A stretch of DNA of 12,007 bases, taken from the NCBI RefSeq assembly GCF_000151315.2, contig NW_011887293.1, forward strand, positions 2,422,334 through 2,434,340, in the 5' to 3' direction. This stretch comes from Capsaspora owczarzaki ATCC 30864 (Eukaryota > Opisthokonta > Filasterea). Positions 1 to 12,007 of this stretch are shown piece by piece. Made by a program: the position numbers and the translations under genes. Every line of letters starts with the position of its first letter. Position 1 is the stretch's first letter. The notes under the pieces are model-generated. The model saw only the letters and a list, made by a program, of their open reading frames with translations. It had not been told where the DNA came from and ran no database searches.

Positions 1-90
1 AGAAAGAAGAAGAAGAAAGGTTCGTGGTGAGCCCAAGGTTTCAGCTGAACAACACACCCGATGAAGATTCATCGGATTGGTTTCACTCAC

Positions 91-1170
91 CAGGCGTGCC
101 GACGCCGATTGTATCGCCGAGAGAAATCTCGTAGCAGCCCATATCCGCCAGCTTCTTTGCAACGCGTGCCACAACCGCGGGGTCAATCGCACCGTCGAAG
201 GGGCACCCAATCACGCACGAGACGTAGCTGTTTCAAGCGCCAACCACGCCAATAAGTGTCAAAGGTAAACACTCAAGCTCGCGATCTCGCATGGAGACCA
301 AGAGCAACAACCCAGCGAGCGATATAGGCGTACCCACGAACGGCAATATCGTGCTTTTTGGCAGCGTCGACAACGACCTGAAACTTTTTCAGGGATTCGT
401 CAATGGTCGCGTTAATGTTCTTCTTGCTGAACGCCTCGGACGCAGCGCCAAAGATGGCAACCTCCTTGGCACCCGCTGCAAGCGCGGCCTCAAATCCTTG
501 AATGTTTGGCGTGAGCACCGGGTACGACACGCCAGGAACGCGCTCGATCGAGGCCATAACTTCAGCGTGATCTGCCATCTACACACGCCAAAACATCCAA
601 AAAATGGAACAAGTATACAGAGATGAGACCCAATGTTCAATGTTTTCAACCACGAGCATCATTCTGAGAAGCTCAGTAGAGATTTCGCGACGGCTTTTGC
701 GACAATCCAAGCGCTTCCAGCAGATCGATATTTCTACCCGTATATCGCACTAGCTCGATACATGTACTACGAACTGATAGCCTCCCCCAATGTATACGGA
801 GGGTCATCGTGGTCATCTTTCGCACGTATTTAGGGACTGATCGTGCGTGACTTTGGCGAGATTTCCAGCCGACATATCAAGCATCGCTCACCTGCGGGAT
901 CCACTTTGGGGAGACAAAGCTTGTTGTCTCGACGACCTTGAGGCCCGAGTGGCTGAGCTGGTTGATGAGGTTAACCTTGGCTGCAGTCGGGACGAGCTGC
1001 TTCTCGTTCTGCAGGCCATCGCGCGGTCCGACCTCGACAATCTTGACGTGCGACGGCAAGTTCCGCACACGAGGAGCTGATCCAGCATTCGACGCGGCAG
1101 TGGCAGCGGCGAGGCGGACGGACTGCGCCGAGGTCGTCAATGCACGGCGTGCAATGGTGGATCCGAGCAT
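91..1170 (-). CDS. HMGCL: Hydroxymethylglutaryl-CoA lyase, mitochondrial (5' part, three exons; partial)
   Basis: This gene encodes the enzyme that splits HMG-CoA into acetoacetate and acetyl-CoA in the mitochondrial matrix, the last step of ketogenesis and leucine breakdown. Coding exons run 1170-892, 578-334 and 227-91; intron phases are 0, 2 and, at the edge, 1. Residues 1-37 are rich in Arg, Ala, Ser and Thr with almost no acidic residues, as in a mitochondrial presequence. The catalytic motif [11 protein letters not shown] follows at about residues 46-56, with R50 and D51 matching the human active-site pair. [10 protein letters not shown] lies near 81-90, the FGAASE segment in exon 2, and [16 protein letters not shown] ends exon 3. 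About 220 of the usual ~325 residues are present. The metal-binding His pair and the catalytic Cys would be encoded left of the window. The ATG at 1170 is the first in frame; the open frame extends to a TTG at 1176. The donor after exon 3 (90-85, GTGAGT) is followed by a pyrimidine-rich minus strand to position 1, so exon 4 probably starts just outside. Confidence 0.96.
579..891 (-). other. HMGCL intron 1
   Basis: This 313 bp intron has donor GTGAGC at 891 and acceptor TAG at 581-579, placed by joining WIPQ to MADHAEV as in the animal enzyme. I see no further gene, RNA or repeat in it. Confidence 0.85.
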
Positions 1171-1582
1171 GATCAAGAAAAAGCGTGAACTGAGCGACTG
1201 AGCAGTTTTACGAATTAAGATGGAGTTTTGTTTTGATCGCAGAGGACACTGATGCAGCTATTACAGTGAGCTGGACGGACGAGCGGTAGGATGTCGAAGA
1301 GTCGGATCACACTCACGGCAAACCGACGAAAGCGATCGAGTCAATGCACTTCCTTCCTTCCTTCCTTCTTATAAGATACATTAGAGCTTGTTGACTTGTC
1401 TAATTCTGATTCAGACTGTATTGTGTAGTGTGCGATCAGTCCCCATCATCGCATCGAAACCTTGCCTTTGAGTTTCTCATTGAAGCAAGCCGACCGTCGA
1501 CGTTGAAACACAGTTCCACCGAAGCCCCCTCCCACCCCCCGTTTCCCGCCACCAGATCGCGCACGGACTTGACTGAAGCAAG
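1171..1582. promoter_or_regulatory. Divergent promoter region between HMGCL and FAN
   Basis: This 412 bp region lies between the ATG of HMGCL (minus) and the ATG of the FAN gene (plus), so it must hold both promoters and both 5' leaders. Visible features are a TTCC repeat at 1350-1368, an AT-rich patch CTTATAAGATA just after it, and a C-rich stretch near 1525-1550. No convincing TATA box or initiator can be assigned. Confidence 0.6.
1350..1368. repeat. (TTCC)n microsatellite
   Basis: There are four perfect TTCC units plus a partial fifth, inside the divergent promoter region. Confidence 0.9.
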
Positions 1583-7017
<5,435 letters not shown>

Positions 7018-7128
7018 CGTTTGTTTCACTCTGTTTTGTCATGCTTTTGTACTTTCATACAACACACCGTCATAACCGACAGTCTTCCTTGCTATTACAT
7101 GAAACAATATTGTTCTATTTACGACCCA

Positions 7129-7158
7129 CAACAACAACAGCAGCAGCAGCAGCAGCAG
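7129..7158. repeat. (CAA)3(CAG)7 trinucleotide run
   Basis: This run sits in the 155 bp gap between the convergent FAN and ENY2 stop codons. On the ENY2 transcript it would read as CUG/UUG repeats, 15 to 44 nt after the stop. It lies outside both predicted coding regions. Confidence 0.9.
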
Positions 7159-7172
7159 AGCAAAACACAGGC

Positions 7173-7857
7173 TCATGTGTTTTTGGAGACAAAGTCTCGG
7201 ATTTGTGTCAACAATTCAATCTGAATCACGTCTGGGACGGCCCCTGTGTCAGAATGGCAAGCATGTCAGTTTGAGTGTCAGTCTGAGTGTCAGCCTGAAT
7301 GGGTTGTACACCAATAGCGCCCTACCTCTTGCTTCCGGGAAGATTTCCTCCACCAACCGATCGACCGTTGCAGCTTCCACACCAACGTGTTGAATCCATG
7401 CTACTCAGACAACCACAAACAAACAAACAAACAAAATAATGAGTTTCCTCCCCTCCAATTCAACATGGCTTTCAAAGTTATCATGATCCATTGACTTGGG
7501 CCTTGCCAACAACCGACCTTTGCATTGAGCTTTCACATTGTCGCGCCATCCGCAGTCAATCAACCGAGCGCGCAAGAGTTCTTCAATCCTGCATGTTTCC
7601 AAATCCACAATCACAATGCATACTGAGTGTTGATTTTGTCCACGAGAAGCTCCCAATCATGATCATGATCATATAGCACAGCTGGTCAAGCCGCGTTCGA
7701 GGCGAGCATGCACGCACCGCTTGGCCTCCCCAGACTCGATGAAGGCCTGCTGAATGCGCGAGCGGAGCTGGTCTTCCTTGGACTGACCACCAGCACCAAC
7801 GGCTGAGCCAGCGGCAGCAGCAGCAGCGGGTTGAGCGTTGGTCGACGAACGCAGCAT
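7173..7857 (-). CDS. ENY2: ENY2 (Sus1) orthologue, SAGA deubiquitinase module and TREX-2 subunit (4 exons, complete)
   Basis: ENY2 is a small helical protein that binds SAGA/Sgf11 and the TREX-2 scaffold, linking histone H2B deubiquitination to mRNA export. Exons are 7857-7718, 7588-7518, 7400-7326 and 7243-7173; phases are 2, 1 and 1, and the sum is 357 nt or 118 residues. Matches to the family in order are: IQQAFIESGEAKR (helix 1), IEELLRARLIDCGWRDNVKAQCK (the signature helix pair), VDRLVEEIFPEARG, then AVPDVIQIELLTQIRDFV at the C-terminus. The first ~28 residues are Ala/Gly/Ser-rich and not conserved. The exon 2 to 3 junction gives CKAWIQHV, about five residues shorter than the animal CKE...GLEHV segment. 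The alternative AG three bases upstream (exon from 7403) adds one Val codon. The start ATG at 7857 has A at -3. Confidence 0.92.
7266..7300 (-). repeat. Tandem repeat of a CTGACACTCA-type unit in ENY2 intron 3
   Basis: On the minus strand the 82 bp intron 7325-7244 carries GGCTGACACTCA, GACTGACACTCA and AACTGACATG in tandem, a unit of about 12 nt. Each unit contains a branch-point-like CTGAC. The acceptor CTGACACAG at 7252-7244 has another. Confidence 0.75.
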
Positions 7858-8501
7858 TGTGAGAGTCCGTGTGTTGCTGTTTAGCTTGGATTGCAGTTGG
7901 ACTGAGCCCGAGCGTTGTAAAGTGATTGATTCAGCGTTACTTGCTTGTGATGATGATTATAGACAACTCAAAGTACAAGCAACATGACAGAAGGAGAGGC
8001 GTGTTTTTGAATGTTCGATTGCTTGATGCAAAGCGTTCCAGACTGCAGTCGACCATTCCTCGAAGTCGTTGTCAATTGAGCTGTTGCACTGCAGCTTGTC
8101 CTTCGGAAGCTGTCGTGCTTATTGCAATAAAGGTCGCGGATTGACACTACAGGGAATGTTCAATGTATTCGACAAAACAAAACACAAAAGGAGAGGGGCA
8201 TCTCGTTTCGTTGGAAAAGATGGTCGTTAATGATACCCAACATTGAGGGGCTTCAAACAGGACATTGCCTGCACGCTTGCTGGGTCGAACCTGAGCTTCC
8301 CAACCTCCGCGCATTTGCCGGAGGATGGGATGGCTCGCTGGCAGGACCATCACAAGCTGAATGTTCGAAACGTCGCAAGTTGGTTTCGCCGTGCATCCGT
8401 ACTGGACAACACCGTGCTCATCTCGAACAATCAGAGCAACACTCTTGTCATCGACTTTGTCGGGACGGTCCATCCAGTCACGCCGAGTGCAAACAGCTAA
8501 T
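7858..8501. other. Intergenic region between the LRR-fusion gene 3' end and the ENY2 start
   Basis: This 644 bp region separates two genes on the minus strand. The part near 7858 must carry the ENY2 promoter and leader, and the part near 8501 the 3' UTR of the upstream gene. A minus-strand open frame covers 8545-8147 (see findings). Short weak ORFs elsewhere show no family resemblance. I see no RNA gene, and no AATAAA on the minus strand. Confidence 0.5.
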
Positions 8502-11065
8502 TCAACATGCGTCATGCATGATAAAGTCTTTTGGATTGGGAACATCGATCGGCACCGAGATCCTGAGCCGCTTCATCAGATCTCGGCAAGCCTTGCGTTC
8601 ACTGGAGCCAAACTCGGTACAGAGAAATTGCTCTTGTAGCCCAGCTTGCACGGGTGGCCGTCGAAGATTCGGATCCGTGGCGAGTTTCGGGAAGGCCTCA
8701 AGGATTCTTCGCATGGTCACCACCGCGCGGTTTCCCAGTGGCGGAAAGGCGACTAATGCGCAGACGCGAGCGCATGCTCGCAAGTATCGCAACGCTTCCT
8801 CCGGACCGACAACTTCCCACACTTGGAGAGTGTCAATCACACAGCATGCGCGGAAGACGACCTGAACGCCTGGGTTTGACGTATACACATTGGTCTCGGT
8901 TTCAAGCGCGTCGATAAGCGCCGCGAACAGTTGAGAGCGCACTATTTCGTCGATGACACGCTGCTGATGATTCGGTGTTGATGGCGAACTATGATTGAAC
9001 CCCCAATTCTGGAGCAGTAAGCCAGCAGCATTCAAGTCGAGCACTTTGACTTTTGAATCGAAGAGTTGAAGCAAACTACAGCCCGGCTGCTGCTGAGGCC
9101 ACCCCTCGAACTGCAGCAAAAACTCGTTCAAGCTTGAATTGTTGTGAACCCAGTAGCCAAGAGTACGACAGGCAAGTGCGGAAAGCGATGTGCTCTGCAT
9201 CACCTTGCAAACGAGGATGATGGCAACCTCTTTCATGTTGACAATGTTCTTACAAACGTCGGGACCGGTGAGGAAAATGCCACTCAAAAGTCGAAGCAAT
9301 GGCTCAATTGTGCCAGATTGTTGGGACGCCACTTCTTGAAACCATTTGGCCAGCTCGGTGGAGCCGGGATATGGATTCCATTGCCAAACGTAGGAAGCTC
9401 CTTGCTCGTTCGACTCGTTCTCCTCAGTATCGAGGGCACTAAAGTTGCTGTTGCTGTTGTTGTTGGTGCTGTTGCTGTTGTCGTTGGTGCAGCAGCTGTT
9501 GTTGTCATCGCTGCTACTGCTGCTGCTGCCTTTCGTCAATGGTACCGTGTCGCGGATGGAGCGGTGATTCGAGCTGGTCGTTGCACCCTCTTGTTGATGC
9601 TGCTGCGCTTTGGCGAATGCGATTTTCCCGTTCTCATTGCGCACTGCATCGTGAAGCGCTGAAAGAAACCTCTCCAACGGCTGAGTGACTTCTTTTCGGT
9701 CGATGGTCGGCTCGAAGCGTCGGCGATAGCACATTAGCCACTGGGTGTACAGCAATTTCTCGAGTGTGTGCATGCTGGTGGTGGGATCACTGGACTGGAA
9801 GCCTGGAGGGGAGAACTGTTGAAGCTCCTCAAGTCGACTAGCCTGAGGCGGCATCGTCTCCGTCAACGTCTTCTCCAGTCCAACCCGCTTCAGGTGGCCA
9901 AATATGTTGACATGTAGCATATGAGTCATCTCAATGCTCGACCACTGGCGGAACCCGCGGGACTCGGGTGTCGGCCACGAATCGGCAATCGCTTGTGCGC
10001 CAGCGTCACCAATCTGATTCAGGTACATGCTGCAATCCCCGCTATTCGTGAGCATCCTGGATGTTCTCTGATGAAATCAAGAGTCAAAATGTCTTACCAG
10101 AGCTCAGTCAGCGTCGTGTTCACTGTGAGCGCCTCAGCAAGTGCTTGTGCGCCGGCGTCGCCAATCTGATTGTTTTGCAGACTGCCGGCCTCGATCTGTG
10201 AGCGCCTTTGATGACCTCGATCATTTCCCCCCCCCCAAACTCACACGCATCAATACAAGTGCGTTTGCTTACGCGAGCCTCTTCAGTGTCGTGTTCACTT
10301 TGAGCGCCTCGGCAAGTGCCCGGACACCCGCGTCGCCAATCTGATTCTCAGGCAAACTGTGTTTCCCCCACCCCCGCGCCGCAGCAGTAAGCTCTCTGAA
10401 AGGACCTCTGTTGGATCATCCACTCGCATAAGTCCAAAGGGAGATGACCACTGACTGCAGGATGATCAGCGACTTGTTGACCTTGAGTGCCTCAGCAATC
10501 GCCCGCGCTCCGGCATCACCGATGAGATTCTCGCCCAAACTTTGCATTCCCTCTGTCAGTGAGCACACTCTGAATGCCATCTGCAGCAGAGACATGCACC
10601 AGGAATGAACGCGAGATGCCTTACTGGAGCATCGTCAGCGTCGTGTTCACCTTGAGAGTCTCAGCAATCGCGCGCGCTCCATCGTCGCCAATCTTGTGAA
10701 ATTGCAAGCTGCCCCCCTCCATCAGTGAGCCACTCTGAACGCCGCTTTGCTGAGATCATCGCATACAAGCATCACATATGAATGAGATGCTTTTTACAAG
10801 AGTTCCTCCAGCAGCGGGTTGTACTTGAGTGCGTTTGCAACTGCCTGCGCTCCAGCATCGCCCATCTTAGGAAACCCCAGACTGTCCCCCCATTTCGTCA
10901 GTACACATCGCGCTGTCCACACCGTGCTCCAAACAAAAGAGAACAAAGCAAAGGCGCCCCCCCCCCCTTTTTTTTGGCGTTTGCTTACACAAGGATTCGA
11001 GACGCACAAATGACTTGGCTGAACAACGTGTCCTGTTTCGCAGTCGTGTTCGGCAACGAAAACAT
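8502..11065 (-). CDS. Leucine-rich repeat / armadillo-like fusion protein (7 exons, unrecognised family)
   Basis: Exons are 11065-10989 (77 nt), then five of exactly 84 nt at 10881-10798, 10708-10625, 10539-10456, 10356-10273 and 10181-10098, then 10029-8502 (1528 nt). All six introns are phase 2, and the sum is 2025 nt or 674 residues. Each 84 nt exon encodes one 28-residue repeat of the ribonuclease-inhibitor/NLRC type, pattern LxxNxIGDAGAxAlAeALkvNttLtxL. A sixth repeat starts at residue 167 (MYLNQIGDAGAQAIAD) and breaks off at D182. What follows is unrelated: a ~150-residue segment, an Asn/Ser-rich linker at about 333-361, then helical sequence at about 395-600 with armadillo-like spacing (LLRLLSGIF, ALACRTLGYW, NEFLLQFEG, ALIDALE). 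No signal peptide, membrane segment or nucleotide-binding domain is seen in this model. The start MFSLPNTTAKQD is a model: it is the in-frame ATG that feeds a GTAAGC donor in the correct phase. Function is unknown; LRR and ARM regions usually bind proteins. Confidence 0.78.
10098..10881 (-). repeat. Tandem array of five 84 nt LRR exons with related introns
   Basis: Five exons of identical length and phase recur every 169-183 bp (ends at 10881, 10708, 10539, 10356 and 10181). A diverged sixth begins at 10029. Exon identity is high around GGCGACGCxGGxGC and CTCAAGGTGAACACGACGCTG. Introns 10709-10797 and 10540-10624 also match over their acceptor-side (GTGAGC...ACTCTGAA on plus) and donor-side (GAATGA...GAGATGC) portions. 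The duplicated unit was therefore exon plus intron. Confidence 0.88.
10957..10975 (-). repeat. Adjacent C11/T8 homopolymers in LRR-gene intron 1
   Basis: The plus strand reads C11 (10957-10967) then T8 (10968-10975); the transcript therefore reads A8 G11. It lies in the 107 bp intron 10882-10988, near the donor. Confidence 0.9.
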
Positions 11066-11369
11066 TGGTTGCTTGCAAGACAAAAGCCAACAAAACAATA
11101 ATCAAGACTGCCCTTTCCACCATTCTTTATTTCGTAGTTCTGATTCATTGCCGATCCTTCTTTCCATCTTCAAACCAGCAAAAGTCTCCTCAAACAACGC
11201 AGAGGAGCGACGGACAATCGCTCGCGACTGACATCTCTGTGAGACTCACATTTGCGACTGGCATTTGCAGCTCGTGAGTGAGTGAGTGAGTGAGTGAGCG
11301 GTTGAGGCCCTTCCCAGTGGAGTCTGAGCCGTTTGGGGGACCAAAAACAACCACAGCAGCGCAAACAAC
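11066..11369. promoter_or_regulatory. Divergent promoter region between the LRR-fusion gene and the Ser/Ala-rich gene
   Basis: This 304 bp region between two opposing ATGs must hold two promoters and leaders. It contains a GTGA repeat at 11274-11297. I see no TATA box or other recognisable element. The GTGAGT repeats also resemble splice donors, and an AG at 11354-11355 (CCACAG) could be a 5' UTR acceptor. Confidence 0.5.
11274..11297. repeat. (GTGA)6 microsatellite
   Basis: There are six perfect GTGA units starting after GCAGCTC. They lie about 75-95 bp upstream of the ATG at 11370. Confidence 0.92.
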
Positions 11370-12007
11370 ATGTCCCAGCTACTGCATCCCGCTGAGCCCG
11401 CTCGGCGCCACTTTGCACCGACGACCTCGTCCTCCTCTGCTACTGCTTCTACTGCTTCTACTGCTTCTGCATTCGCTCTGATCGACGATGACGATGGCGG
11501 CGGTGGTGCGGACGACGATGAGGATGGCCGCCGTGGCGCAGCGGTCGCATCGCAACTCCGACAGCAGAGCACTGGTCACGCCCGTCCAGTCCGCTCTGGC
11601 ACCAACACCAACACCACGGCCACGACCACTGCCAACACACATGCCAACACCAGCACTGCTTCGTATCCTGCAACAGCAGCTCTGCGAGCAGCGGCGGCGT
11701 CGTCGTCGTCCTTGTCGTCGCCGTCCTCTTCGTCGTTGCTCGCTGCGACCTCTTCCTCCTATTCGGCCTCGCCTTCGTCCTCGTCCTTGGCTTCGTCCTC
11801 GTTGGCAGCATCGCCTCAAGTAGCATCATCCTTGCTGTCGCCTGGCTCTGTTGGCGGTGGCGCTGTCGTCGTCGTGACTCGCCCAGCAGCTGCAGCGGTA
11901 TCCTCGTCGTCGTCCTCCGAAGCCGAGTCTTCATTGTCCGAGCTTACCACTGCATTAGCGTCGAACGGAGCACTGATGCAAGAGCAACAACAAGCTCAAG
12001 AGCAAGG
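11370..12007 (+). CDS. N-terminal part of an unrecognised Ser/Ala/Thr-rich protein (3' end beyond window)
   Basis: An ATG with A at -3 opens a frame with no stop to the right edge (212 codons). The start MSQLLHPAEPARRHFAPTTS is the only part with ordinary complexity. After it come an acidic Asp/Gly patch (DDDDGGGGADDDEDG, about residues 39-53), Asn/Thr repeats, long Ser/Ala stretches (about 100-150), a Gly/Val patch and finally a Gln-rich MQEQQQAQEQ near the edge. Codons in the Ser runs are mixed (TCG, TCC, TCT), so this is protein-level selection or old repeat rather than a fresh microsatellite. No domain is recognisable, and the conserved part is presumably further right. Antisense open frames over this stretch, rich in Arg and Ser, are shadows of the composition. 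Confidence 0.6.
   Translation, partial: MSQLLHPAEPARRHFAPTTSSSSATASTASTASAFALIDDDDGGGGADDDEDGRRGAAVASQLRQQSTGHARPVRSGTNTNTTATTTANTHANTSTASYPATAALRAAAASSSSLSSPSSSSLLAATSSSYSASPSSSSLASSSLAASPQVASSLLSPGSVGGGAVVVVTRPAAAAVSSSSSSEAESSLSELTTALASNGALMQEQQQAQEQ

Noticed and set aside
273-333. In-frame reading past exon 2 of HMGCL ([11 protein letters not shown])
   Set aside because: The family sequence after RGY continues with VSC..GCP, which is found after an acceptor at 228-230. The read-through is intronic.
8502-8570. Splicing from a GTGCCG donor near 8550 to TTAG near 8497 to extend the fusion gene
   Set aside because: The donor is weak, the intron would be under 60 bp and the frame after the join stops within about 20 codons.
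8230-8865. Plus-strand open frame of 211 codons
   Set aside because: It runs antisense to the last exon of the LRR-fusion gene and its 3' flank, has no family resemblance, and two-thirds of it is a composition shadow.
9144-9662. Plus-strand 172-codon frame with a Val/Ala repeat stretch
   Set aside because: It is antisense to the Asn/Ser linker of the fusion gene; the Val/Ala run is the complement of the AAC/AGC-rich codons.
10030-10890. Regularly spaced near-identical units, at first sight like a CRISPR array or a satellite
   Set aside because: The units are 84 nt coding exons translating to LRRs, separated by GT-AG introns, in a eukaryotic genome.
11379-11934. Minus-strand Arg/Ser-rich open frames
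   Set aside because: They mirror the Ser/Ala/Thr-rich plus-strand frame, which has a good ATG context and no stop to the window edge. The minus frames are strongly biased and start nowhere sensible.

Overview
The window is nuclear DNA from an intron-rich, gene-dense eukaryote. Genes on both strands are cut by short GT-AG introns of mostly 68 to 130 bp. Proteins resemble animal orthologues closely, and some carry long Ser/Ala/Thr-rich inserts. This would fit a unicellular opisthokont such as a filasterean or choanoflagellate relative, but the organism is an inference and not proven here.

Layout, left to right. (1) Positions 1-1170, minus strand: the first three coding exons of mitochondrial HMG-CoA lyase; the 3' end lies off the left edge. 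(2) 1171-1582: a 412 bp head-to-head intergenic region with a TTCC repeat. (3) 1583-7017, plus strand: a complete 17-exon, 1063-codon orthologue of FAN/NSMAF (GRAM-like, BEACH and WD40 domains). Its first intron holds a perfect 214 bp AG dinucleotide tract. (4) 7173-7857, minus strand: a complete four-exon ENY2 orthologue (SAGA/TREX-2 subunit), convergent with FAN. (5) 7858-8501: a 644 bp gap. (6) 8502-11065, minus strand: a gene with one leucine-rich repeat per 84 bp exon, fused in mid-repeat to a 1.5 kb uninterrupted exon for an Asn/Ser linker and an armadillo-like helical domain. (7) 11066-11369: a second head-to-head intergenic region. (8) 11370 to the right edge, plus strand: the Ser/Ala/Thr-rich start of an unrecognised protein.

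The neighbours are not a pathway. They cover ketogenesis and leucine breakdown (HMGCL), TNF-receptor/sphingomyelinase or membrane-traffic adaptor function (FAN) and chromatin/mRNA export (ENY2). Only the paired divergent promoters suggest shared control. The least familiar item is the LRR/armadillo-like fusion: its repeat exons and their introns look freshly duplicated, and the last repeat is cut and joined to unrelated sequence. All splice models here were built by hand from frame, GT-AG ends and remembered family conservation. They keep frame throughout but have not been tested by alignment software or transcripts.
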